Translations under genes and position numbers: made by a program
The notes under the pieces: model-generated
The model's input: the letters and a program-made list of their open reading frames with translations, nothing else
Database searches by the model: none
What the model was told of the DNA's origin: nothing
Origin: Lachnospiraceae bacterium
GTDB lineage: Bacteria > Bacillota_A > Clostridia > Lachnospirales > Lachnospiraceae
NCBI GenBank assembly: GCA_021770615.1
Contig: JAETQR010000012.1
Coordinates: 1 to 64,000 of the forward strand
Direction of reading: 5' to 3'
Length of the DNA: 64,000 nt
Part shown: piece after piece, positions 7,904 to 15,806 of the stretch
Layout of the letters: each line of letters starts with the position of its first letter
Numbering within the stretch: the stretch's first letter is position 1

Positions 7904-10435
7904 TCAATTCAGATAGCTGATAAAATTGTTCCCTGCATCCTCAAATTGTTTCTCAATCTGCGACCGGCCCACGGTTTCAACTTTCCCGCTGGCAGGATTA
8001 TAAACAGTAACTGTTTTTGTGTCATAACCGCTTATGACTACAGCTGTAGATTTTCCAGTCATAGCAATCACATATTTATTGCTGCTGACAAAATACAACA
8101 CCTGATCTAACGTAGCCCCCGTAAGATTTACCGGTTCCCCCATGTACTGGCCAAGCATCTGATAGACCGATCTGTTTTTAGAAGAAAGTTTTTCTGCTGA
8201 GACAGAAAAATGATTTGCCTTGAGCACCATATAAGCACACGCCGCAAGGTTTGACACCTTATTGGTCGAAGTCTGCATCTCGAGACCTGCGATACTGTTC
8301 ATAAGGAAACTTCCACTTCTCTCCCATACGACAATGTGACTTCCCGAGACTACTACTCCCATCTGCTCATCTGCTCTTGCGATCGCTTCTGCCGGATCCT
8401 CATAAGCTCCCGTGATCTTTCCAAGTGCATATACATAATACTTTGATACCTTCAGATCATCCAGATGGACAGACCGTCCGCTCGTCGTTATCTCATCTTC
8501 TGCCACCCGGTACTTCGGCACCTCATCGATTGTAAAATTAATTGGAAATCCAATGTACCACTCCGTCAAAGTCCCCGATGTAACTCTTGACTTCAGGGAA
8601 TACGCAGAAGCCTTCTCCTCTGTCTGGTTCAGGATGCTGTCATTGGCGATCGGTTCAAATTTCTTCTTCCCTGTCTTCTTTACCCTGGACAACGTCATAA
8701 CATTTCCGGCCACTTCTACATCCGTCACATATTTATTTTTTCCGCTATAAGCCTTCTTCTCCTCGCCATTTTCATCAGCAATGACTATTTTATAACACGG
8801 TATCAGATCATCTCCCGCCGCTGTATTCGTAATATCTTTTTTCTTCACATAACCGTAGATCACATTCGTATTGATCACACCGAGAAGCCGGATATACTCA
8901 TCCTCACCCGGACTTGGGAGCACCTTCTTTTCCTCTGTCTCGAGATGGAATATCGTAAGATTTTCCCCATACCCTTTCTCAAAGGAGTCGGACCAGACGT
9001 AGCAGTTACTCTGGTTCATTACCCGAAATCCCGTATCGGTAACGTTTTCTGCAATCTTCGTAAGTCTCTTCGCTTCCATATTATAAGCATAGACCACATT
9101 TGCCACCGCAAAATAATACACGTTTCTCTCACTGACATATCCATAATCGCTAAAATCTTCTTTCAACTGCTGGTACGTAGTATCCATCGGAAGATAAACA
9201 AGCTCATTCAGGCTTTCCTCCTTCTGAACATACTCATACAGGACGATCGCCACTTTTCCCTCATACTGTCCGCGGGGAAAGTACCCATAAACCGCAAAAT
9301 AAAGATTTCCTTCCTCGTCTGTCTTTAGCAGACGGATCCCCTGATCCCCTCCCTCACGGTACTCATAAGAGGCATCCTCACTATATGCAGAATACAGTTT
9401 TGTGATGGCATTGATCTTCTTATCCATGTCATAGACATAGAGATTTCCCTCTCTTGCAAAAAACAACCGGTTTGTTTTCTCATTCGCGAGAATATCCATA
9501 TCCATGTCATTCGTGATTCCGATCTTGATCTGATTTTTCTGGACACTTGTCAGTTCCGGATCAAAAACTGCCTCCAGACTTCTCTCAAAATTCAAAAGAT
9601 AGCTGTTGCCGGAAGCATACCGGACCCGGTAAAATTCATTGACATGAAATTTCTCTTTTCCCGATGACGTAGTTCCTTCCACAAAATAATTCAGCTGGAA
9701 ACAAGCTGTCTCCATATTATACTCCTTCACTGTGGGCACCACATCTGAAATCTTTTCCGGAGAAAGCCTCCCCCATGTCACAAGATCGCTGTCAGACTGG
9801 ATATTTACCGTAGCCAGCGTATCGTTGGCGGCTGTTCCGTCTGGTTCCAGATATCGCTCCAGTTCCTCCGCCTTCGCCTTATTGAATGTATCTTCATGAA
9901 ACTGCATGGCAAATTCGAGTTTCTGCGTCAGAAAGGAATCATCTGCATAATATTTGAGTCTCGTGAAATAATGGACTTTTCTTCCCAGATCCGTCGTGGC
10001 TGTCAGGGATAAAATATATTCGGTACTCGTCTTAAAACCGTAATCTAACTCGATCTCGATCTCCTTTGTATCCTTCTCGATGGAATTGATCAGACCCGAG
10101 TAATATACTTCTCCATTTTCTTTATCGACCACGTCATATTGAAGTTTTACCAGTCTGACCTCACCGCCGCTGATCGCAACTTTAATTTTTCTTTCACTGT
10201 TTAACGGAGTGATCGATTCCCTGACGATATTGTCTTCGATCGGACCATTATAGCCATAGAGACGGTTCATCTGCGCCCCCTGCGACGTAAGCGTCAGATA
10301 GGGCAGGCTCTCCTTCCCCATATCGATCAGCGTGCCCTCTTCATAAACATTACTTTCAAGCTGTCTTCCAAAAAAGAACAGTGCTCCTGCAAAAACAACC
10401 ATCAATACTACTATTTTATATAAATATTTAACCAT
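7904..10435 (-). CDS. Large membrane-anchored extracytoplasmic protein with C39-like C-terminus
   Basis: An 843-aa protein with one N-terminal transmembrane helix (about 8-25) and no lipobox, so it should be anchored with its bulk outside. Residues ~70-170 look like a beta-sandwich, ~290-640 like beta-propeller blades (repeated NLYVYDMDKK-, NVYYFAVANVVYAYNMEAKR-type strands), and ~730-843 resembles a C39 peptidase-like fold (LAACAYMVLKANHFSV...VIAMTGKSTAVVISGYD...VTVYNPASG). In that domain the usual catalytic Cys-His pair is not evident. The gene lies 37 nt upstream of the cdd start. Cell-envelope role inferred only from topology. Confidence 0.75.
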   Translation of the reverse strand: MVKYLYKIVVLMVVFAGALFFFGRQLESNVYEEGTLIDMGKESLPYLTLTSQGAQMNRLYGYNGPIEDNIVRESITPLNSERKIKVAISGGEVRLVKLQYDVVDKENGEVYYSGLINSIEKDTKEIEIELDYGFKTSTEYILSLTATTDLGRKVHYFTRLKYYADDSFLTQKLEFAMQFHEDTFNKAKAEELERYLEPDGTAANDTLATVNIQSDSDLVTWGRLSPEKISDVVPTVKEYNMETACFQLNYFVEGTTSSGKEKFHVNEFYRVRYASGNSYLLNFERSLEAVFDPELTSVQKNQIKIGITNDMDMDILANEKTNRLFFAREGNLYVYDMDKKINAITKLYSAYSEDASYEYREGGDQGIRLLKTDEEGNLYFAVYGYFPRGQYEGKVAIVLYEYVQKEESLNELVYLPMDTTYQQLKEDFSDYGYVSERNVYYFAVANVVYAYNMEAKRLTKIAENVTDTGFRVMNQSNCYVWSDSFEKGYGENLTIFHLETEEKKVLPSPGEDEYIRLLGVINTNVIYGYVKKKDITNTAAGDDLIPCYKIVIADENGEEKKAYSGKNKYVTDVEVAGNVMTLSRVKKTGKKKFEPIANDSILNQTEEKASAYSLKSRVTSGTLTEWYIGFPINFTIDEVPKYRVAEDEITTSGRSVHLDDLKVSKYYVYALGKITGAYEDPAEAIARADEQMGVVVSGSHIVVWERSGSFLMNSIAGLEMQTSTNKVSNLAACAYMVLKANHFSVSAEKLSSKNRSVYQMLGQYMGEPVNLTGATLDQVLYFVSSNKYVIAMTGKSTAVVISGYDTKTVTVYNPASGKVETVGRSQIEKQFEDAGNNFISYLN

Positions 10436-10469
10436 GTAAATACATACTCTCCTTATTTTTAGAACTTAT

Positions 10470-10556
10470 TTTATCATAATTTCTGCACACGATTTTTGTG
10501 CATCCCGATGTTGCGAAGCAACTCGCCAATAAGTCTGTCAAGACTTATTTTATCAT
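10470..10556. repeat. Three-hairpin repeat, copy A1
   Basis: An 87-nt unit with three successive hairpins: TGCACA/TGTGCA, GTTGC-GAA-GCAAC and AATAAGTCT-GTCA-AGACTTATT. A second copy follows 41 nt later and a partial third is at 60972-61038. Copies differ mainly by paired changes. It lies upstream of the minus-strand 843-aa gene. Confidence 0.8.
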
Positions 10557-10597
10557 AACACAGTTGCCATGACAGGGCAAGAGAGGACAACTGCAAA

Positions 10598-10683
10598 TTT
10601 ATCACAATTTCTGCACACGGTTTCTGTGCATCCCGAGTTTTGCAAAAACTCGTTGATAAGTCCGTCAGGACTTATTTTATCAC
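10598..10683. repeat. Three-hairpin repeat, copy A2
   Basis: Second copy of the unit, also with three hairpins: TGCACA/TGTGCA, CGAGTTTT-GCA-AAAACTCG and ATAAGTCC-GTCA-GGACTTAT. Between A1 and A2 is a further short inverted repeat, CAGTTG/CAACTG (10561-10592). The remaining 100 bp to the next gene is A/T-rich and holds no clear feature. Confidence 0.8.
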
Positions 10684-10780
10684 ATTTACCGGATTTTTCA
10701 TATATTAATAATAATACTAAAACTTACCTGTAGCACTTGTCCTCACCTCTGACATAACATACAGGCGAAAGGAATATCGT

Positions 10781-11179
10781 ATGAACCACTTTGAAACAAC
10801 CTCACAGGATTATTGGTTTGGGACAGCAGCTGTCCCGTCCATGCAACCCCTTCTGGGTGCTGGCAGACTATGGGAACTGGAAGACGATTATTCTTATCTG
10901 AAATATCTGTATCCTGATATCTGCAGCGTGATCAGCGAACTTGTTGACGAAGAATGCGACCAGTTAGAATACGAAGGCAGTTTTATTTTTGACGCCTTCC
11001 CTGATAAAGTGTCCCTGCAACGGCTTGCACATAAAATACTGGGAAAATGCAACAAAAAAGATCCGGCCACATTTCCCATGGACAATACACACATCCGGGA
11101 ACTGGTCGAAATCATACTTTGTCATGAAGTCCTTTTTCGCAGAAACCGTTACCGGAACCGCAAACGTCTTTACTTTTAA
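10781..11179 (+). CDS. Conserved hypothetical protein
   Basis: A 132-aa soluble protein, acidic in the middle (LVDEECDQLEYEG) and very basic at the end (RRNRYRNRKRLYF). No domain is recognised and no signal or membrane segment is present. AAAGGA precedes the start. It is the only plus-strand gene in this stretch and has its own downstream hairpins. Confidence 0.65.
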   Translation: MNHFETTSQDYWFGTAAVPSMQPLLGAGRLWELEDDYSYLKYLYPDICSVISELVDEECDQLEYEGSFIFDAFPDKVSLQRLAHKILGKCNKKDPATFPMDNTHIRELVEIILCHEVLFRRNRYRNRKRLYF

Positions 11180-11208
11180 AAACACTTCACGAATCCCATA
11201 AGATAAAA

Positions 11209-11233
11209 AGGTGCGACTGAGAAACGCGCACCT
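11209..11233 (+). repeat. Short hairpin repeat, copy 1
   Basis: AGGTGCG-ACTGAGAAACG-CGCACCT-type stem-loop 30 nt after the 132-aa ORF. A 23-nt near-identical hairpin (20 of 23 positions) follows metF at 15645. Confidence 0.6.
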
Positions 11234-11235
11234 CT

Positions 11236-11259
11236 CAAGTTTGCCGATCGGCAAACTTG
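11236..11259. repeat. 24-bp perfect palindrome
   Basis: CAAGTTTGCCGA followed by its exact reverse complement TCGGCAAACTTG. No T tract follows, so it is not a standard terminator; it lies between two other hairpins in the convergent gap. Confidence 0.7.
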
Positions 11260-11291
11260 CTCCGCATGCAGAAAAGTTTCCCATAAGATAA

Positions 11292-11336
11292 AAAACCATC
11301 GCAGTAACGCCTTGTTGCCGCAATGGTTTTATTTTT
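11292..11336. terminator. Bidirectional terminator between convergent genes
   Basis: AAAACCAT-C-GC pairs with GC-A-ATGGTTTT around a 16-nt loop, flanked by A-rich sequence on the left and ATTTTT on the right. It can serve the plus-strand 132-aa gene and the minus-strand GGDEF-EAL gene. Confidence 0.75.
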
Positions 11337-11372
11337 CCTGTTCTGTTTTTAACTCAGATACACCAGTCTGAA

Positions 11373-12881
11373 CTACCTGGCTGCCGTAAACGTAAGTTTT
11401 TCAAAATCACCGACCGGCATCGGCTTTGCAAAAACATAACCCTGGATATAATCACATTCCATTTCCTTCAGGTAATCAACCTGAGACCGGATCTCCACAC
11501 CTTCCGATATCGTCCTTAAATCTAAACTCTGTGCCAGATGGATCACGCTGTTTACGACACTCTTTCCCCTCCGGTCATCCTCTGCCTCAAGGAAAAACAC
11601 ACGATCCAGTTTAAGCGCATCAACTCTTACATCTTTAAGCATGTTTAATGATGAATATCCACTCCCGAAATCATCGATCGAACAAAGCATACCTGCCTCA
11701 TGGATCTTGTTGATCAGTTCTTTAAGCATAGACATCTCATTATAAAACAAAGACTCAGTAAGTTCGATCTCAATCGAATTTTCCGGAATATCATACTTAT
11801 CCAGTATTTCTTTGTAGCGGTCAAAAAAACCCGGAACTGCAAAATGCCCTCTGGACATATTTACCGAGACAGGTACTTTCCGGTATCCTTTTTTGTTCCA
11901 CCGCTCTACCATTTGACAAACCTGCTCGAACATATACAGGTCAAGTTCTACAACAAACCCATTTTTTTCAAAAAGCGGGATAAACTCATTGGGAAAGATC
12001 ATGCCTTCTACGGGATCGATCCATCTCACCAGCGCTTCCGCTCCTCCAACCGTCTCATTCTCAAGTTCATATTTAGGTTGCAAAAATGGTACAAACTCAC
12101 CGTTTTTAAGTGCCCTTTCCATCTTCATCTCGAGCTCTTTTTCCCTGACCATATGTTTTCTTTCTTCTTCGTCATAGATGCCCATGTGAACAAGGTTCTG
12201 AGTCGAATATGCTACCTTTTTCAAGGCAACATTCGCTTTCTCTAACATCGAAGATACAGAACTTTCCTTATCGACCACAAGATAAACTCCAAAATACATC
12301 TTGATGCCAAACCGCTCACCATTTTCATCCGCAATCTCAGCAAGCTGGTCATTGATCCGGGAAAGCCGCTGTTCAAGCATCTTCATGGAATGATAACGCA
12401 TAAGCATTCCAAAATTATCTGCCATGATCCTGCCTGACACCTCGTCCCAGCGAAGCAGTTCCTCGTCAATGATCTCATGGATCAGACGCAGCACACTGTC
12501 GCCCACATCATCGCCATATGCATCATTGATCAGCTTAAAGCGGTCAATATTTGCATACACAAGGACAAATTCTCCCTCTCCCCGAAGCAGCATCGAAGCT
12601 ACCCGCTCAAATTCCCTTTTATTTTTTCCTCCCGTGACATCGTCACGCCCCCGTTTCCGGTAAAATAAGTCATACTTTATCACAATGGAAAATAACATAA
12701 CTGCCGTTGCACCAGCAAGCAGGGCAACCTTAGCAGAATAATTATCAAGATTCATCAATGCAAGGTAAAGCATGCAGATAAAGGCTATACCGATGATCGT
12801 ATCCCATACCACCATGCCAATCATATTACGCCATTCATACAGTCTTGACTGGACACGATTTATAATACGATTCACTAACAT
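11373..12881 (-). CDS. Membrane c-di-GMP phosphodiesterase (degenerate GGDEF + EAL)
   Basis: A 502-aa protein: two N-terminal transmembrane helices (about 22-42, 50-66), a GGDEF-like domain (~80-225) and an EAL domain (~250-500). The GGDEF signature is replaced by MADNF, so cyclase activity is unlikely. The EAL domain keeps EALVRW, the ELTES glutamate, DDFGSGYSSL, the DALKLDRVF lysine, the SEGVE glutamate and QGYVFAKPMP, so it should hydrolyse c-di-GMP. The inactive GGDEF may act as a GTP sensor. It is monocistronic with its own promoter. Confidence 0.92.
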   Translation of the reverse strand: MLVNRIINRVQSRLYEWRNMIGMVVWDTIIGIAFICMLYLALMNLDNYSAKVALLAGATAVMLFSIVIKYDLFYRKRGRDDVTGGKNKREFERVASMLLRGEGEFVLVYANIDRFKLINDAYGDDVGDSVLRLIHEIIDEELLRWDEVSGRIMADNFGMLMRYHSMKMLEQRLSRINDQLAEIADENGERFGIKMYFGVYLVVDKESSVSSMLEKANVALKKVAYSTQNLVHMGIYDEEERKHMVREKELEMKMERALKNGEFVPFLQPKYELENETVGGAEALVRWIDPVEGMIFPNEFIPLFEKNGFVVELDLYMFEQVCQMVERWNKKGYRKVPVSVNMSRGHFAVPGFFDRYKEILDKYDIPENSIEIELTESLFYNEMSMLKELINKIHEAGMLCSIDDFGSGYSSLNMLKDVRVDALKLDRVFFLEAEDDRRGKSVVNSVIHLAQSLDLRTISEGVEIRSQVDYLKEMECDYIQGYVFAKPMPVGDFEKLTFTAAR

Positions 12882-12910
12882 CCACCTCCTGCCTTGTCAT
12901 ATGTGTCATT

Positions 12911-12939
12911 ATTATACTCCAAAAAATGTATTTTTTCAA
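12911..12939 (-). promoter_or_regulatory. Promoter of the GGDEF-EAL gene
   Basis: On the minus strand TTGAAA (12934-12939), 17 bp, then TATAAT (12911-12916), about 30 bp before the start codon. Confidence 0.85.
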
Positions 12940-12972
12940 GAATTTTTATGTAAAGATTTGGTGATTCGACAA

Positions 12973-13386
12973 TTAATAATCAAATGCCACCTCTTTTTCC
13001 GTCTTTTCTGTCTTTACTATCACAAATGGATAACTCGGTTTTTCTTTGACCACCTCATCTTTTCCCGGCCCCATAAGTTCTGTTTCAAAGCAAAGCCCTT
13101 CCCCTGACTCATACAATCCCCTGACTGCTATGCTGAATCCTCCTGTCGCCTGTTCCCCATAGCCTATCGCAATATAAAGATACTCCCCATCCATATATGT
13201 CATCTGAAAAGCATTTACTTTTTTTTCCTCAAGTTCCTTCAAGAAATCCTCCGGACAGTCCCTCACTGCAACCACCGTATAATCCCAGTCTTTTCCCCGC
13301 TCCTTGGATTCTTCCTCTTTTTCACATCCGGCGGCACATACGATCACGCATATTACCACCATCATCAAAATAATCTTTTTACTCAT
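12973..13386 (-). CDS. Hypothetical lipoprotein
   Basis: A 137-aa protein with a lipoprotein signal peptide; the lipobox is CAAGC with the modified cysteine at about 21, followed by a charged linker (KEEESKERG). The remaining domain (DYTVVAVRDCPEDFLKELEEKK...) is unrecognised. It would be on the outer face of the membrane. It lies upstream of the GGDEF-EAL promoter in the same direction but has its own gap of 90 bp. Confidence 0.8.
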   Translation of the reverse strand: MSKKIILMMVVICVIVCAAGCEKEEESKERGKDWDYTVVAVRDCPEDFLKELEEKKVNAFQMTYMDGEYLYIAIGYGEQATGGFSIAVRGLYESGEGLCFETELMGPGKDEVVKEKPSYPFVIVKTEKTEKEVAFDY

Positions 13387-13475
13387 CTTCCAGACTCCAT
13401 TTTATCCTTAGTACACTTTATGGGATTTCCTCTTTTTTATAACTAAATTCAGGGATTTCCTTGCGCCAGCACGGA

Positions 13476-13558
13476 TTCATGATATAATGATAAGCGGACC
13501 GAGCATGCTTGCATGTGAGGGCGCAACAAGATCATGAACGCAGTTCATGATATAATGA
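13476..13558 (+). promoter_or_regulatory. Duplicated -10 region with palindrome upstream of the AEC transporter
   Basis: The 15-mer TTCATGATATAATGA occurs at 13476-13490 and again at 13544-13558, each with a perfect TATAAT. The second copy overlaps a perfect palindrome, ATCATGAAC-GCA-GTTCATGAT (13531-13551). The first copy has a weak TTGCGC 16 bp upstream; the second has no clear -35. I infer two start sites, the second possibly controlled by a protein binding the palindrome. Confidence 0.5.
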
Positions 13559-13591
13559 GCATTAGAGAACAGCGAAAGGGGATATTTTCCC

Positions 13592-14533
13592 ATGTCAGAT
13601 TTTTTATATAGCGTAAATGCAACTCTTCCTATTTTTCTTATTATGATCCTTGGAAAAATTTTATATAAATTCAGGGTCATCGGAGATGATTTTATTCGGT
13701 CTACCGATAAATACGTGTTCTACGTAGCCCTGCCTGCCCTTGTCTTTCAGGATCTCACCAAAAATGACATCCGCACAAATTTTGATATCCGTTATGTCCT
13801 GTTCTGCTTTCTCGTAACTCTGGTCATCATATGTGCGATCTGGGGTCTCACAGAACTTTTTATGAAAGAAGAGTCACAAAAGGGCGCTTTTATACAAGCC
13901 TCCTACCGTAGCAGCGCTGCTATCCTTGGTCTGGCATTTATCGACAACATGTACAGTGATGCCGGTATGGCTCCCCTTATGATCATTGGGGCAGTTCCTT
14001 TATTTAATATATTTGCCGTGATCATCCTCACATTAAAAGGAAGCAACGGCAAACAAAAACCGGATATAAAAACTACCATCCTGAACATTTTCAAAAATCC
14101 GATCCTCCTTGGAATCTTGATCGCACTTCCCTTTGCTTTTCTGAACATCTCTTTTCCTGCTTTTATAAATAAAGGGATTTCCTATCTGGCAAATACAGCA
14201 TCTCCTCTCGCCCTGCTTTCCATCGGCGCCGGCTTCGAGGGGCGAAAAGCGATCCGCAAACTAAAACCGACCGTGATCGCTTCCTTTATCAAACTATTTG
14301 TCTTGTGTGCCATCTTTCTTCCTCTGGCCATATATTTCGGATTCCGGAACCAGGAACTTGTCGGAATCCTCATCATGCTCGGTTCACCTGCTACTGCATC
14401 ATGCTATATCATGGCTAAAAACACAAAAAATGACTCCGTCCTTACAAGCAGTATCATCGTACTGACAACGCTTCTTTCCTCACTGAGCCTGACAATGTGG
14501 ATCTATATCCTCAAATCCATGGGATACCTGTAA
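13592..14533 (+). CDS. AEC family transporter
   Basis: A 313-aa polytopic membrane protein with about ten hydrophobic helices in two halves, matching the auxin efflux carrier (AEC) family of secondary transporters. The conserved N-terminal PIFLIMILGKILYK and late ELVGILIMLGSPATASCYIMA segments fit the family. Bacterial members carry malate, malonate or other organic acids; the substrate here cannot be told. AAAGGGG precedes the start. Monocistronic. Confidence 0.9.
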   Translation: MSDFLYSVNATLPIFLIMILGKILYKFRVIGDDFIRSTDKYVFYVALPALVFQDLTKNDIRTNFDIRYVLFCFLVTLVIICAIWGLTELFMKEESQKGAFIQASYRSSAAILGLAFIDNMYSDAGMAPLMIIGAVPLFNIFAVIILTLKGSNGKQKPDIKTTILNIFKNPILLGILIALPFAFLNISFPAFINKGISYLANTASPLALLSIGAGFEGRKAIRKLKPTVIASFIKLFVLCAIFLPLAIYFGFRNQELVGILIMLGSPATASCYIMAKNTKNDSVLTSSIIVLTTLLSSLSLTMWIYILKSMGYL

Positions 14534-14544
14534 ATAACATGCTT

Positions 14545-14580
14545 ATTTAAGCGGAAGCAGGTCTGAACCGGGAATCATTT
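14545..14580 (+). repeat. Fragment related to the giant hairpin repeat at 58.8 kb
   Basis: TTATTTAAGCGGAAGCAGGTCTGAA here resembles TTATTTTAAGCGGGAGCGGGTCTGAA (58976-59001), just after the AEC transporter stop. It looks like a shortened copy of the same family. Confidence 0.4.
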
Positions 14581-14603
14581 TCGCAGCTTAAGCAAAATAA
14601 TAA

Positions 14604-14632
14604 TTGACTTTTGGCATCAAATATTGTATTAT
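14604..14632 (+). promoter_or_regulatory. Promoter of tRNA-Trp
   Basis: TTGACT (14604-14609), 17 bp, TATTAT (14627-14632), ending 17 bp before the tRNA. Confidence 0.8.
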
Positions 14633-14649
14633 AGGAAAGTAAGTGATTC

Positions 14650-14720
14650 AGGGGCATAGTTCATCGGTAGAATAAGAGTCTCCAAAACTCCAGAGCTGGG
14701 TTCGATTCCTAGTGCCCCTG
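14650..14720 (+). tRNA. tRNA-Trp (anticodon CCA)
   Basis: A 71-nt tRNA. The acceptor AGGGGCA pairs with TGCCCCT, with discriminator G. The anticodon loop CTCCAAA gives CCA. D loop TTCATCGGTAGAA and T loop GGTTCGATTCC are canonical. The 3' CCA is not encoded. It is followed within 9 nt by a perfect terminator. Confidence 0.93.
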
Positions 14721-14728
14721 CGACAGGT

Positions 14729-14770
14729 ACCTTATAAACAGCGACCAGACGTTGTTTATAAGGTTTTTTT
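14729..14770 (+). terminator. Terminator between tRNA-Trp and metF
   Basis: ACCTTATAAACA (14729-14740) pairs perfectly with TGTTTATAAGGT (14753-14764), followed by seven T. The T run lies just before the metF ribosome site, so any readthrough from the tRNA promoter into metF must pass this hairpin. Confidence 0.9.
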
Positions 14771-14784
14771 ATAAGGAGGATCCT

Positions 14785-15636
14785 ATGATCAAAGACTTAT
14801 TTCACAAAAACAGACCCGTATATTCACTAGAAGTTTTCCCTCCCAAAAAAGACACCGACATTTCTGTCATCTACGATGCCCTCGATAAGTTCAAAGAGCT
14901 GCATCCGAATTTCATCAGTGTTACATACGGTGCAGGTGGAACAACCTCAGAAAACACTTTCGCCATCGCTTCTTATATCCAGAACCAGTGCGGTATCGAG
15001 GCACTTACGCACCTTACCTGTGCTGCGATTCCGGACAAGTTGTTTTTGACCAATTTTCTGACCAATCTGTATCGGAATGGCATCCATAATATTCTTGGTC
15101 TCCGTGGAGACCAGCCAAAAAATATGTCGGATAAACAATTCGCTGCCAGGTATTATGAACATGCCTCTGATCTGATCCATGATATCAGACAGAAATTTCC
15201 ATTCAGCGTGGCAGGCGCCTGTTATCCGGAAGTTCATCAGGAGGCTGCCTCTCTTGAAGAAGATATTAAAAATCTGAAGATCAAAGTTGACAGTGGTGTA
15301 GATTTCCTTATCACACAGCTCTTTTACGATAATGATACATTCTTTCATTTTCTGCATGCTGTCCGGGACGCCGGCATTGATATCCCTGTTCTTCCAGGGC
15401 TTATGCCCATCACCTCGGCAGGCCAGGTAAAAAATATCATCGGGCTCTCCGGAACGAAGATCCCAAAAGAACTGCAGACGCAGATCGACCGTTACAAAGA
15501 CTCTCCTGATGACCTGAAAAAAGCCGGACTGGAATTTTCCAAAAAACAGATGGAAGCACTGTTAGCGCATGGGGTGGATGGAATCCATCTGTATAGTATG
15601 AACAAAGTAGAAATCGCAAAATTTATATTGGAGTAG
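14785..15636 (+). CDS. metF: 5,10-methylenetetrahydrofolate reductase
   Basis: A 283-aa flavoprotein that reduces methylene-THF to methyl-THF for methionine synthesis or acetogenic one-carbon flow. Family motifs SLEVFPPK (N-terminal), SVTYGAGGTT, THLTCAA and LRGDQP are intact. The start at 14785 has AGGAGG 7 nt upstream; an upstream ATG at 14752 lies inside the terminator and is rejected. No separate promoter is obvious between the terminator and the start, so expression by terminator readthrough is possible. Confidence 0.95.
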   Translation: MIKDLFHKNRPVYSLEVFPPKKDTDISVIYDALDKFKELHPNFISVTYGAGGTTSENTFAIASYIQNQCGIEALTHLTCAAIPDKLFLTNFLTNLYRNGIHNILGLRGDQPKNMSDKQFAARYYEHASDLIHDIRQKFPFSVAGACYPEVHQEAASLEEDIKNLKIKVDSGVDFLITQLFYDNDTFFHFLHAVRDAGIDIPVLPGLMPITSAGQVKNIIGLSGTKIPKELQTQIDRYKDSPDDLKKAGLEFSKKQMEALLAHGVDGIHLYSMNKVEIAKFILE

Positions 15637-15644
15637 AGCCGGGC

Positions 15645-15667
15645 GGTGCGGCCGGGAAACGCGCACC
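15645..15667 (+). repeat. Short hairpin repeat, copy 2
   Basis: GGTGCG-GCCGGGAAAC-GCGCACC, 9 nt after the metF stop; near-identical to the hairpin at 11210. It may act as a 3' end stabiliser or weak terminator; no T tract follows. Confidence 0.6.
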
Positions 15668-15806
15668 AAAGAACTTTCCTATAAATCTCTGTATTTACGT
15701 TCCTGGAAATTTCATAGTTTGCCGGTTTGAAAAAATATACGATGGCAGAAGAAAGTAAATAAGACGATGAAAGAACTGACGAAAAAACACAAAAATGTTC
15801 TTATAA

